Program-made: the position numbers and the translations under genes
Assembly: GCA_964655065.1 (NCBI GenBank)
Contig: CAZZLC010000005.1
Location: forward strand, 139,206-203,205
Direction of reading: 5' to 3'
DNA from: DRPG01 sp964655065
GTDB taxonomy: Bacteria; Myxococcota_A; UBA796; GCA-2862545
DNA length: 64,000 nt
The notes under the pieces: model-generated
Database searches by the model: none
The model's input: only the letters and a program-made list of their open reading frames with translations
What the model was told of the DNA's origin: nothing
Part shown: in pieces, positions 53,857 through 62,433 of the stretch
Layout: every line of letters starts with the position of its first letter
Position numbering within the stretch: the stretch's first letter is position 1

Positions 53857-54333
53857 TCACCCGCGCTGGTAGGTGCCGGTGATGCGGTTCATCGCGATGA
53901 TGTTCGGCTCGGCCTGCGCGAGCCACTGCCACATCGTGAGCCCCGGCTCGAACGTGCGGTCGTCGTCGAGGGCGATGACCCAGAAGTAGTAGCGGTGCTC
54001 ACCGTGGCCGGGGGGCGGCATGGGACCGTTGTACTGGTCGTTGCCGCTGTCGTTGCGACCCGCGGTCCCGAGCGTGGTGGCCTCCTCGAGGCTCGTGGTC
54101 GAGGCGGGCAGGTTGTAGAGCACCCAGTGGACGTATCCGTAGGTGCCGTCCTTCACGAGGGGGGCGTCGGGGTCGTGGCAGATGATCGCGAAGGCCTTGG
54201 CCTCGGGGGGAGCGGCGGACCAGGCGAGCGCCGGCGAGACGTCTTCGCCCTCACCGGTGTGTTTCGTGGGGATGGGGCCACCCGACGAGAACGTCGAGCT
54301 CGTGACCTGCATGTCGGAGAGCGCAAACGGCAT
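53857..54333 (-). CDS. YbhB/YbcL-family PEBP protein (Raf kinase inhibitor-like)
   Basis: 158 aa. The PEBP ligand pocket is built from ICHDPDAPL, HWVLYNLPAS and YNGPMPPPGHGEHRYYF, all present. No signal peptide, so cytoplasmic. Family knowledge: bacterial members bind small anionic ligands; function is unclear. The Shine-Dalgarno region lies inside a perfect 7-bp hairpin just upstream of the ATG (54340-54356), which could limit translation. Confidence 0.9.
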   Translation of the reverse strand: MPFALSDMQVTSSTFSSGGPIPTKHTGEGEDVSPALAWSAAPPEAKAFAIICHDPDAPLVKDGTYGYVHWVLYNLPASTTSLEEATTLGTAGRNDSGNDQYNGPMPPPGHGEHRYYFWVIALDDDRTFEPGLTMWQWLAQAEPNIIAMNRITGTYQRG

Positions 54334-54689
54334 CGCATTCCTCTCGGTTCGAGAGGGTCCTATTGCGTTGTTGGCACGAGGTCAGGGGCTCCCCGTGGGA
54401 GATCCACCCGATCGGCCTCGTGCACGAGCCAGCCTGCGACCCAGGTGATACTGCGCGCGCGAAACGCGTGAGGGCGGTTGAGGACCTGATCCCCAACTCC
54501 GCTCTCGGACTGCGGACGTCCGTGGGTTCCTGAACTCGCATTCGAGCCGATTACCGCGTGATCGACTGGCTGCGACGAGGCGAACCCGCGGCGAGGACCC
54601 TGCTTCCCCACTTCCCCACCTCGAAGCGCCCTGGTGCCCTGGCGGTGCCGTGCCGGGCTCTGTGGCGACCACACTCAAGGAGTCTCACG
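54334..54689. other. 356-bp divergent intergenic region
   Basis: Between the PEBP gene (minus) and the amylosucrase gene (plus). It holds the PEBP leader hairpin (54340-54356) and the AAGGAG site of the amylosucrase gene (54678-54682). A minus-strand open frame spans much of it, but it lacks a ribosome site and motifs, so I read the stretch as regulatory and untranslated. No clear promoter hexamers. Confidence 0.5.
54340..54356 (-). promoter_or_regulatory. Hairpin covering the PEBP gene ribosome site
   Basis: CCTCTCG and CGAGAGG form a perfect 7-bp stem with a 3-nt loop. On the minus strand the 3' arm contains GAGAGGA, the only purine-rich ribosome site, 7 nt before the ATG. Folding would hide it. 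Confidence 0.45.
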
Positions 54690-56645
54690 ATGTTGTCGGA
54701 TCCGGACTGGCGGATCGGCGCGGCCCGCAAGTCGCTTCACCGCATCCTCGTGGACATCGAGAAGGTTCACGGTGAGCGACTCGCGGAGAACGAGGAAGCC
54801 TGGGCGGGCTTCCTGCGGAGGCTGATGGCCCACTGGCCGAGGCTCTTCGGCTACCTGCACGATCTCTACGGTTGGCAGTACGATTTCTTCTACACGCTCG
54901 AGCGACTGACCCACGGCATGGTGGAGGCGTGGCTCGAGCGCTCCGCCGAGCTGCGCGAGCTCGACGCGCGCCGCGAGGCCGACCCGCAGTGGTTCATCTC
55001 GGAGGACGTCGTGGGCCTCGTGCTCTACGTCGACCTCTTCGCCGACCGGCTGGCGAAGCTCGGAGATCACCTCCACTATTTCGAGGAGCTCGGGCTCAGG
55101 TACCTCCACCTCATGCCCATCTTCGCGGCCCCGAAGGGCAACAGCGATGGTGGGTACGCGGTGAGCGACTACCGTTCGATCAATCCCGACATCGGGTCGA
55201 TGGAGGAGCTCGGGGAGCTCGCGCGGCAGCTCAGGGAGAAGGACATCAGCCTCGTGCTGGACTTCGTGTTCAATCACACCTCGGACGAGCACGAGTGGGC
55301 ACGGCGGGCACGGGAGGGCGATCCCGAGTTCCGTGACTATTACCTCACCTTTCCCGATCGCGAGCTTCCCGACCAGTACCAGGCCCACCTGCGCGACATC
55401 TTCCCCACGGTCCGGCGCGGCAGCTTCACCTGGAACGAGGACATGCAGCGTTGGGTCTGGACGACCTTCAACAGCTTCCAGTGGGACCTCGACTACGCGA
55501 ACCCCGAGGTGATGCGCTCGATGATCGGGGAGATGCTCTTTCTCGCCAACCAGGGGGTCGAGATCTTTCGCCTCGACGCGGTGCCCTTCGTGTGGAAGCG
55601 TCTCGGTACGAACTGCGAGAACCAGCCCGAGGCGCACACCGTCGTGCGCATCTTCAACGCGGTCGTTTCCGTCGTCGCGCCGAGCGTGCTCCTGAAATCG
55701 GAGGCCATCGTGCACCCCGACGAGGTGGTTCGCTACGTGCATCCGGACGAGTGCCAGCTCTCCTACAACCCCCTCAAGATGGCCCTCATCTGGGAGGCGC
55801 TGGCCACGAAGGAGGTCAAGCTCCTCGAGCACTCCATGCGCCACCGGTACCGGCTGCCCACGGGCTGTTCCTGGGTCAACTACCTGCGCTGTCACGACGA
55901 CATCGGCTGGTCGTTCGACGACGAGGACGCTCGGAAGGTCGGCATCGACCCCACCGGCCATCGCCAGTTCCTCAACGACTTCTACCTCGGCAAGTTCCCT
56001 GGCTCGTTCGCTCGAGGGGTTCCTTTCCAGGAGAACCCCGACACCGGTGACGCGAGAGTCTCGGGCACACTGTCGTCGCTCGCTGGGCTCGAGCAGGCGG
56101 TGGAGCGGCAAGACGACGCGCTGATCGAGCTCGCGGTCAAGCGCATCAGCATGCTCTGGTCGCTCCAGGTAAGCATGGGCGGCATCCCGCTCCTCTACGC
56201 GGGCGACGAGTTCGGGCAGATGAACGACTATACGTATGTTCACGATCCGGCGCGGGTGGGCGACAGCCGGTGGGTTCACCGGGCCCGTCGCCGCTGGGAG
56301 ACCCACGAGGAGCTCGCGGACCCCAACACGCTCGAGTGGAGGTTCTTCCAGGAGAAGAAGCGATTGTTCCGCCTGCGCAAGCAGACTCCGGCCTTCCACA
56401 ACGGAGGCATGAAGGTCGTGGGCACCGGCAATCCACACCTCTTCGGGTACCTGCGCCACCACGCAGATCAGACGGTCCTCGTCGTCTGCAACTTCCACGA
56501 CCAGTCCCAGACGATGCCGGTGGAGCAGCTTGGGGAGCACACGGCGAGCTCGACCGCGCGAAATCTCCTTCGCGACGAGATCGTCCAGCTCGGACGAGAC
56601 CTTCGACTCGATGGCTACCAGGCGGTTTGGCTGGAGCTGACGTAG
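54690..56645 (+). CDS. ams: Amylosucrase (GH13_4)
   Basis: 651 aa from ATG 54690, with AAGGAG 7 nt upstream. Begins with the helical N-terminal domain of amylosucrases. The (beta/alpha)8 core has NSDGGYAVSDYRSINPDIGS and LDFVFNHTSDEHEWA. The triad is Asp296 (IFRLDAVPF), Glu338 (LLKSEAIV) and Asp403 (RCHDDIGW), each offset by ten from the Neisseria polysaccharea enzyme (286, 328, 393). The enzyme makes alpha-1,4-glucan from sucrose and releases fructose. A related sucrose hydrolase cannot be fully excluded. No signal peptide, so it acts on intracellular sucrose or is released without a Sec signal. Confidence 0.93.
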   Translation: MLSDPDWRIGAARKSLHRILVDIEKVHGERLAENEEAWAGFLRRLMAHWPRLFGYLHDLYGWQYDFFYTLERLTHGMVEAWLERSAELRELDARREADPQWFISEDVVGLVLYVDLFADRLAKLGDHLHYFEELGLRYLHLMPIFAAPKGNSDGGYAVSDYRSINPDIGSMEELGELARQLREKDISLVLDFVFNHTSDEHEWARRAREGDPEFRDYYLTFPDRELPDQYQAHLRDIFPTVRRGSFTWNEDMQRWVWTTFNSFQWDLDYANPEVMRSMIGEMLFLANQGVEIFRLDAVPFVWKRLGTNCENQPEAHTVVRIFNAVVSVVAPSVLLKSEAIVHPDEVVRYVHPDECQLSYNPLKMALIWEALATKEVKLLEHSMRHRYRLPTGCSWVNYLRCHDDIGWSFDDEDARKVGIDPTGHRQFLNDFYLGKFPGSFARGVPFQENPDTGDARVSGTLSSLAGLEQAVERQDDALIELAVKRISMLWSLQVSMGGIPLLYAGDEFGQMNDYTYVHDPARVGDSRWVHRARRRWETHEELADPNTLEWRFFQEKKRLFRLRKQTPAFHNGGMKVVGTGNPHLFGYLRHHADQTVLVVCNFHDQSQTMPVEQLGEHTASSTARNLLRDEIVQLGRDLRLDGYQAVWLELT

Positions 56646-56712
56646 TCGTAGCCTGTGTGGATTTGGCGAACGCCGGTCTCGGACGGTACCCTGGTCCGGT
56701 CCGGAGGTGCCC

Positions 56713-57717
56713 GTGCTCGGGTGGTTCGTCGCGACCGCGTTGGCGTCGCCGTCGCTCGACGACGTCGACCAGCAGATCATCGTGTGGGGAGACCCCTTCC
56801 TGCGCTGGGACGAGCGGTTCTACGTCGAGACGGAGGTCCGACCGATCATTCCGCTGCGGCTCGCGAGCTTCTACAACGACGAGCTACGCGTGGGCTCGTT
56901 CCAGGTACGCGCCGTGCTCGACTGCGAGCGCTTCGCCACCCAGGGAGTCCACCAGCTCGAGGTCCGCTGCCGCATCGAGGACATCTCGCTGCGCGGGCGA
57001 GGCCATCGGCGGGACAACAAGCCTCGCCACTTTCGCGTGCTGCCCGAGCTCGACGCCACCCTCACCGGTCTGCAGATCGAGCTGCAGGTCACCGACAAGG
57101 GGCGGGTGTTCAACCTCGGCCTCGAGGGCATGACCACGACGGTTCGCCGCACGCGGCAGCGCCAGGAGTTGCTGCGGCAGATCGTGTGGTACCTGCTGGC
57201 GCCCTTCGATCTCAAGCTTCCCGAGCCCGTCCGTCCCGTCTCCCGGTGGACCACCTACCACTCACCCCTGTTCGACTGGCCGTCCCACACGTCGACCCAG
57301 GGCAGTGCCCAGATCAACCACTACATGAACCCCGTCCAGGAGCACTTGCTCGTTCAGACGATCGGACGGGCCCACATCCAGGACCGCACCATCTTGAGCG
57401 GGGTGTCCAACGAAAGCGACGACGAAGCCGGCACCACGGAGATGCCGATTCCCTTCGCGTTCGACCTCCAACTCGATGGGGTGGCCGTGTTCGATCCTGC
57501 GAACGGCATTCTCGTCGAGCGCGTGTACTCCGTGCGGGGCCAGAGCACGCCGAGTTCGGCCGGGTCGATCGTCACGCGGTACTACGCCCACAACGGCCGC
57601 CTGCGGATGCTCGGGCCGAAGGACCGACCGGACGTCGGAGACACCGAGCTGGTTTCGCGAGAGGAGTGGGTGCCGATGGCGGTCCACGTCGAAGCGTCGG
57701 ACCAGCCTGCGCCGTGA
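56713..57717 (+). CDS. Exported protein of unknown function
   Basis: 334 aa from GTG 56713, with GGAGG 5 nt upstream; a GTG at 56707 is too close to that site. A short signal peptide (LGWFVATALASPS) is followed by a beta-rich, Arg-rich domain (FYVETEVRPIIPLRLASFY, GVHQLEVRCRIEDISLRGRG). The C-terminal half contains PIPFAFDLQLDGVAVFDPAN. No membrane helix after the signal. It follows the amylosucrase gene by 67 bp, but a functional link is not evident. Confidence 0.6.
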   Translation: MLGWFVATALASPSLDDVDQQIIVWGDPFLRWDERFYVETEVRPIIPLRLASFYNDELRVGSFQVRAVLDCERFATQGVHQLEVRCRIEDISLRGRGHRRDNKPRHFRVLPELDATLTGLQIELQVTDKGRVFNLGLEGMTTTVRRTRQRQELLRQIVWYLLAPFDLKLPEPVRPVSRWTTYHSPLFDWPSHTSTQGSAQINHYMNPVQEHLLVQTIGRAHIQDRTILSGVSNESDDEAGTTEMPIPFAFDLQLDGVAVFDPANGILVERVYSVRGQSTPSSAGSIVTRYYAHNGRLRMLGPKDRPDVGDTELVSREEWVPMAVHVEASDQPAP

Positions 57718-57817
57718 TCCTGGGCGGTCGCGACACGACGAGGATCATGCGGAAAACATGCGAGTGCCGTTGCGGTAATCGGGGACTGGCAGTACGGGTT
57801 GGACAGCTGGAGGGGAA

Positions 57818-58051
57818 GTGCCCGGACCGACGATCATTCCGCCAGAATCGTTCGACCCGCCCGAGCTTCCCGAAGACCTGCGTCGCCGCTCCCTGCGCCC
57901 GGTTGTCCTGGACGGATGGTCGTCCCGGATCGCCCGGTCCCCGGGTCTGCTCGTGCTCGTCTCGATCGTGCCGCTCATGATGGCGCTGGCCGCCACCACG
58001 CTCGCCACGACGATGACGTTTCTGGCCCTTCTCGTGGTCGTGCTCGCCTGA
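57818..58051 (+). CDS. Small membrane protein
   Basis: 77 aa from GTG 57818 with GGAGGGG upstream. A Pro-rich cytoplasmic head (PGPTIIPPESFDPPELPEDL) precedes one long or two short hydrophobic segments (LLVLVSIVPLMMALAATTLA...FLALLVVVLA). No family known. It lies just before the TPP riboswitch. Confidence 0.5.
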   Translation: MPGPTIIPPESFDPPELPEDLRRRSLRPVVLDGWSSRIARSPGLLVLVSIVPLMMALAATTLATTMTFLALLVVVLA

Positions 58052-58127
58052 TTCGCGCGCCCGTCGGCGGCGCGGATCCCGGAGGCTCGGTCACCCGCGA
58101 GGGCGGACGAGGTTAACCCGCTGGCAG

Positions 58128-58210
58128 CGAAGCCAGGGGTGCCCACGAGGAGTGGGCTGAGAGAGTCCCTTCGAACCTGATCCGGTTCACACCGGCGTAG
58201 GGAGGCTTCG
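58128..58210 (+). ncRNA. TPP riboswitch (THI element)
   Basis: The conserved core reads AGGGGTGCCC...GGGCTGAGAGAGTCCC, then CGAACCTGATCCGGTTCACA and CCGGCGTAGGGA, matching the thiamine pyrophosphate aptamer. P1 is a perfect 7-bp helix, CGAAGCC (58128-58134) with GGCTTCG (58204-58210). A second GGCTTCG at 58256-58262 could compete for the 5' P1 strand, and a short CCTC/GAGG stem covers the start of the ribosome site GAGGAG at 58278-58283. This suggests control of translation initiation of the downstream methyltransferase gene: OFF when TPP is bound. Confidence 0.92.
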
Positions 58211-58290
58211 GGCCTGTCCGTGCCCGGTGCACGGAGCCTCGTTGGGGCTGGGCTCGGCTTCGTGGAGCCTCTCCGCCGAGGAGTCCGCGA

Positions 58291-58989
58291 ATGTCTGCCT
58301 TCGATCTGTTTGCCAACGACTACGACGCGTGGTTCGGAGAGAACCAGGACCTGCTGAAGAGCGAGGTCGACCTCATCGCCCACGTGTGGCCGGGGGGCGG
58401 CGATGCGCTCTCCGTCGGCTGTGGGACCGCCCTGTTCGAGGCCATCCTGGAGCGTGACCACGGCATCGTGGTGAAGCACGGCATCGAGCCGGCCGAGGGC
58501 ATGGCCGCGGTGGCTCGCGAGCGGGGTCTCCAGGTGACGATCGGCACCGCCGAGGAGGCCGAGCTCGGCGACGGAGCCTATGACGTGCTCTTGTTCAACG
58601 GGTCGACGTCGTACGTCTCTGCCCTCGAGCCCGTGTTCGCTCGCGCCTTCCGGGCCCTCCGTCCCGGTGGCCACATCGTGGTCGTCGACGTGCCTCGCGA
58701 GAGCGGGTACGGCGTGCTCTACTGCCTGGCCAATGCGCTCGGCACCTGGGACCACCCCGTGTTCGAGGGGGTGAAGCCCGACGCCGCCTACCCGCTGCCC
58801 TTCGTCCAGCAGGCGACGTGGCGGACCACCGCCGAGCGGATCGCGGCCCTCGAGTCCGCGGGCTTCACCTTCGTGCGCACGGCCCAGACGCTGACCCGAC
58901 ACCCGGTGTTCGCGACCCAGGGCATCGAGGAGCCGCGCGAGGGGCACGATGCTGGCGACTACGTGGCCATCGTGGCCCGCCGTGGGTGA
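58291..58989 (+). CDS. Class I SAM-dependent methyltransferase under TPP riboswitch control
   Basis: 232 aa; AGGAG lies 7 nt before the ATG. SAM-binding motif I is LSVGCGTALFEAIL, followed by the acidic residue in GIEPAEGMAAVA, YDVLLFNGSTSYV, and ALRPGGHIVVVDVPRES. It looks like a small-molecule methyltransferase. It directly follows the TPP riboswitch and overlaps tenA by 8 bp, so it is probably part of thiamine metabolism or salvage. Such a methyltransferase is not a standard thiamine enzyme; its substrate is unknown. Confidence 0.8.
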   Translation: MSAFDLFANDYDAWFGENQDLLKSEVDLIAHVWPGGGDALSVGCGTALFEAILERDHGIVVKHGIEPAEGMAAVARERGLQVTIGTAEEAELGDGAYDVLLFNGSTSYVSALEPVFARAFRALRPGGHIVVVDVPRESGYGVLYCLANALGTWDHPVFEGVKPDAAYPLPFVQQATWRTTAERIAALESAGFTFVRTAQTLTRHPVFATQGIEEPREGHDAGDYVAIVARRG

Positions 58990-59614
58990 CCGGGCGTCCC
59001 GGTTCGCCGCAGAGGCGTCGGCCCTCCACGCCGCCTGCCGCCGCCACCCCTTCGTGAAGGGCATCTTGGATGGCACGCTGCCCGCGGACCTCTTCTCGCG
59101 CTGGGTCGAGCAGGACTGGTTGTACCTGCTCACCTACGTCGACGTGCTCGGACGCGTGTCCTCGGAGGGCACGGAGGTGTCGGCTCGCCTCGGGGAGCTC
59201 GGGCGGCTCACGCGCGAGGTGGAGCTCGATCTGCACCGGTCGTTTGCCCGGGACCGCGGACTGACCCCCGAGCAGCTGGATCGAGCGGCGCCCTACCCGG
59301 CCACCCGCGCCTACACCGCATTCTTGCGGGTCGCAGGGACGCTCGGTTCGTCGGCGGTGGTGGCTGCGTTGCTGCCCTGTGCCGCGGGTTACCTCGCCAT
59401 CGCCCGGGAACCCGCCGATGCCGGTCCCTACGCGGCCTGGCTCGCGACCTACCGCGACCCCGCGTTCGTGGACGCCGTCGCCTTCCTCGAAGGTGCGCTG
59501 AACGACGTCACCGACCTGCCGGAGCCGACCCTCCGGGCGCTCCACGCGGCCGGAGCCGCCCACGAGCTCGCGTTCTGGGACGCGCTGTGGCAAGGGCCTG
59601 GAGCGACGCCGTAG
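58982..59614 (+). CDS. tenA: TenA-family aminopyrimidine aminohydrolase / thiaminase II
   Basis: 210 aa from GTG 58982. Key residues match B. subtilis TenA: Asp45 and Tyr48 in VEQDWLYL, Cys133 in LPCAAGYLAI, and Glu195 in HELAFWDALW. This is the Cys-type TenA that deaminates 4-amino-5-aminomethyl-2-methylpyrimidine to HMP, feeding thiamine salvage. The GTG start overlaps the methyltransferase stop by 8 bp and gives correct alignment of the N-terminus; an upstream in-frame ATG would add non-conserved residues. The riboswitch upstream of the pair explains the regulation. Confidence 0.9.
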   Translation: MGDRASRFAAEASALHAACRRHPFVKGILDGTLPADLFSRWVEQDWLYLLTYVDVLGRVSSEGTEVSARLGELGRLTREVELDLHRSFARDRGLTPEQLDRAAPYPATRAYTAFLRVAGTLGSSAVVAALLPCAAGYLAIAREPADAGPYAAWLATYRDPAFVDAVAFLEGALNDVTDLPEPTLRALHAAGAAHELAFWDALWQGPGATP

Positions 59615-59626
59615 AGTGGCGGGCGG

Positions 59627-59812
59627 TAGGGTGGCGATGTCGAGGCTCGGGTTGGTGTTGGGCGTCGGGTTCGTGTCAACGACGCGGTGACTCTCGACGA
59701 GGGGGCCGGGGTCCGGGCCGATGGCCTCTACGACGCCCCGGGCGACGTCTCCGCGTACGTCGACGACAACTGCTCGAGCGCACCCGGCACCGTCAACTAC
59801 TGCTTCCGGTAG
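59627..59812 (+). pseudogene. Small coding-like remnant after tenA
   Basis: An open stretch with strongly coding-type codon use ends at TAG 59810-59812 and encodes a secreted-looking C-terminus with two Cys (DGLYDAPGDVSAYV, then SSAPGTVNYCFR). In another frame an ATG at 59637 starts a signal-like peptide (MSRLGLVLGVGFVSTTR) that stops at TGA 59688-59690. One frameshift would join them. A GTG at 59687 could also start a 41-aa peptide. Probably a decayed small exported protein. Confidence 0.3.
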
Positions 59813-59826
59813 CCGGGCGGCCTTCA

Positions 59827-61764
59827 TCAGGCCGGGATGAAGACCCAGCGGGCGTCGTTGTTGATGTCGCTCCACAGGCGGACGCGGTCGTCGGTGTCCG
59901 CGTCGAGGTAGCGGTTCGCCGAGACGTTGCGCAGCGTGTAGACCCCCGGGCTCCGCTCGACGAGCTCCCAGCGGTCGTCGGAGGCCGGCGACGACGAGGT
60001 GCCGACCACGTTCCCGCCACCGTCGGAGTCGAGCCAGCGGCCCGTCTGGACGTTGACGACGTGGTAGAGGCCGCCGCCGATCGACACGACGTCCCACTCG
60101 CTGCGCGCGCCCGTGGATCCCGACGTGAGCTCGATGAAGTTGCGCGAGGACTCGGTCAGGACGTTGCCGTACTGGAGGTTCTGGAGGACCCAGCGGCCTT
60201 CGGGGCCCGACGGCGCCGGTGCGGTCGCCGGATCGACGAGCCGCCACTGGGCGTCGACGTTCTCGTCGTTCCACAGGCGGACGAAGTTGTCGTTGTCCGC
60301 GTCGAGCCAGCGGTTCGCGCCCGCGTTCTTCAGCGTGACGACGTCGGGAGACAGCTCGTTGGGGGTCCACTCGTCGTCGAGGGCCGGCGAGCTCGAGGTG
60401 CCGACCCGGTTGCCCGAGCCGTCGCCGTCGAGGTAGCGACCCGTCGCCTCGTTGACGAGCCAGAGGCGGCCGTTCGACAGCTCCACGATCTCCCACTGCG
60501 ACGACAGGCCGGTCGAGTTCGTGAGCGCGATCACGTTCGACGAGGTCTCTTCGAGGTAGGTGCCCTTCTGCACGTTCTGGAGCAGCCAGACGCCCTCGAG
60601 ACCGGGGCCGGGGGGCGGAGGCGGCGGAGGCGGGTTCCCCGAGGCGCCGCGGAACGGGCCGGTGATCTCGTAGGTGATGCCGTTGCCGTTGGTGCCCCGC
60701 TGGGAGCTGAAGTACATCCGGGTGCCGTCGGGGCTGAAGCAGGGACCCGTGATCTCGGAGCCGCTCTGGTTCGGCACCCGAGCAAAGGGCGCGACGAGAC
60801 CGTTCGCGATGATGACGATCTCCATGTTGCCGCCGTCCTCGGCCACGAAGACGTCGCCCGAGCCGTCCTCGACGGTCACGTTGTCGACACCGGTGAGGGG
60901 CGAGCCTCCACCCCAGATGCGCGTGATGCGGTTCTGGACGAGGTCGAACTCCCAGACGCCGTCGTCGCCCTTGGTGGTGAAGTAGACGCGGTTGTTCGAG
61001 TACCAGATCCCCTCACCGCCGTTGAAGCGGGTGCGCTGGCTCGACGAGAGCTGGTAGCGGGTGGCGGTGCTGCTGGCGCTCGGGTCGGGGATGTTGGTCC
61101 AGCTCACGTTCCCGTTGGTGTCGAGTCGTGCGGCCTGGAGCTGGCCCGAGGTGAGGCTCGGATAGCTGTCCGGCACGAAGCGGTACAGCAGGCCGTCGGA
61201 GCGGTCCTCGGTGAGGAACAGCACCTGGCCGACAGGGTCGACGCAGACAGCTTCGTGGTTGAACACGCCGAGCGCGGGACGTCGCACCCCCTGGCTCGGG
61301 CGCGTGGGGTCGCACTCGTAGACCTCGCCGCTCGAGACCTCCTCACAGGACAGCCAGGTGCCCCAGGGGGTCGGGCCGCCGGCGCAGTTGCGGGAGGTCC
61401 CGGAGAGGATGGAGTAGGCGTCGACGACGTTGGCGTTGGCGTCGAACTCGATGACGGAGACGCCGCCGCTGGAGCCGCTGAGCTCGTGGTTCACCGCGTG
61501 GTACCAGCCGCCGCCGGCCGCCGGAAAGACCGCCGCGCCGTCGGGGGCGCCGCGCCAGTTGAAGTTGGTGCCGGGGACGTTCTGACCCGAGCGGGCGATC
61601 ACCCGAGCGGTGAAGCCCGCGGGCAGCAGCACGCCGCTGTTGTCGCGGGTGCCGATCGAGCCGTAGGGGCTGCTCCCGGCGACGGCGCCGAAGGCTCGCG
61701 TCGGAATCGAGGCCACCGCGCTTCCTGCGAGCGCCGTGGCGAGGAACTGTCGTCGAGTCGTCAT
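59827..61764 (-). CDS. Tat-exported PhoX-like protein (DUF839) with C-terminal trefoil-like repeats
   Basis: 645 aa from ATG 61764. A twin-arginine signal (TTRRQFLATALAG) leads to a PhoX-type domain: RGAPDGAAVFPAAGGGWYHA, NHELSGSSGG, NCAGGPTPWGTWLSCEEV, GVFNHEAVCVDPVGQVLFLT and GEGIWYSNNRVYFTTKGDDG. PhoX enzymes are Ca/Fe phosphatases. After a Pro-rich linker (NPPPPPPPPGPG) come two to three related units (WLLQNVQKGTYLEETSSNVI, WEIVELSNGRLWLVNEATGR) resembling ricin/fascin-type beta-trefoil binding domains. Likely a periplasmic or secreted phosphoesterase with a carbohydrate-binding tail. Phosphate limitation control is possible but no Pho box was seen. Confidence 0.85.
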   Translation of the reverse strand: MTTRRQFLATALAGSAVASIPTRAFGAVAGSSPYGSIGTRDNSGVLLPAGFTARVIARSGQNVPGTNFNWRGAPDGAAVFPAAGGGWYHAVNHELSGSSGGVSVIEFDANANVVDAYSILSGTSRNCAGGPTPWGTWLSCEEVSSGEVYECDPTRPSQGVRRPALGVFNHEAVCVDPVGQVLFLTEDRSDGLLYRFVPDSYPSLTSGQLQAARLDTNGNVSWTNIPDPSASSTATRYQLSSSQRTRFNGGEGIWYSNNRVYFTTKGDDGVWEFDLVQNRITRIWGGGSPLTGVDNVTVEDGSGDVFVAEDGGNMEIVIIANGLVAPFARVPNQSGSEITGPCFSPDGTRMYFSSQRGTNGNGITYEITGPFRGASGNPPPPPPPPGPGLEGVWLLQNVQKGTYLEETSSNVIALTNSTGLSSQWEIVELSNGRLWLVNEATGRYLDGDGSGNRVGTSSSPALDDEWTPNELSPDVVTLKNAGANRWLDADNDNFVRLWNDENVDAQWRLVDPATAPAPSGPEGRWVLQNLQYGNVLTESSRNFIELTSGSTGARSEWDVVSIGGGLYHVVNVQTGRWLDSDGGGNVVGTSSSPASDDRWELVERSPGVYTLRNVSANRYLDADTDDRVRLWSDINNDARWVFIPA

Positions 61765-61998
61765 GGGTCGTGTCTCCCGGTCCCCGTGCGGACCGAGCAT
61801 CGCAAGAGCGGCACGCGACGAGGGTCCGACACCGACGTGTTGCGTGAACGTCTGGATCGATCCAGGCACGAACTCCGTCGGTGACGCGCCACGTTGCGAG
61901 ATCCCGCCCCCCGTGCACACGATCGACGGTCTTTTCAGTCTGGGTAAGGTCGAGTAGGGTTGGATGGCCTTCCCGACTGCGGTGACTGACAGACAGGC

Positions 61999-62283
61999 TT
62001 GCATGTCAGCGGACGAACCCTTTCCTCTCAGATCGCGTGGGCCGACGACGTAATCGGGTCCAACCCGCGCCGGCTCCTCCGCCGGATCGACGAGCTCGTC
62101 CGGAGGAACGCGCTCGACGGCATCATCGGCGACGAGTGGGTCGACCGCGTCTACCGACTCTCCGAGCGCTTCGTCCGCAAGTTCCCGGACAGCGCAGACT
62201 CGGGCGGTGTCACGTTTGACGGGAATCTTCAGCTCTACATCGACAGGAAGGCTGGGGGTAATCCGCCGTATGGCTTCAACTGA
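61999..62283 (+). CDS. Possible small gene or 3' remnant
   Basis: 94 codons from TTG 61999, the only start candidate after an in-frame stop, and with no ribosome site. Codon use is GC-rich and coding-like; the product is helical and charged (RRLLRRIDELVRRNALDGII, DRVYRLSERFVRKF) with a Gly-rich tail. It may be the end of a truncated gene at the boundary of the less GC-rich segment. Not recognised. Confidence 0.35.
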   Translation: MHVSGRTLSSQIAWADDVIGSNPRRLLRRIDELVRRNALDGIIGDEWVDRVYRLSERFVRKFPDSADSGGVTFDGNLQLYIDRKAGGNPPYGFN

Positions 62284-62342
62284 AGGCGACTTGAACATAA
62301 GCTCCACGTCGATCGTGGCGCCAGCGCAAGAGTTGACTTTTT

Positions 62343-62375
62343 GGACAAGTGTCCGCACAGCCGTCACAAGGTGAC
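62343..62375. repeat. Two short inverted repeats
   Basis: GGACA-AG-TGTCC at 62343-62354 and GTCAC-AAG-GTGAC at 62363-62375 lie 8 bp apart in the intergenic region before the exported-protein gene. They could be regulator binding sites. Confidence 0.35.
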
Positions 62376-62433
62376 GAAATCGAACAGTGCAATTTCTCAG
62401 ATGGCTACTGCTTCTGATGGGGAGTAGTATCAC

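Noticed and set aside
54360..54674. Minus-strand open frame in the PEBP-amylosucrase gap
   Set aside because: No ribosome site, no motif, and it overlaps the expected promoter and leader region of the amylosucrase gene.
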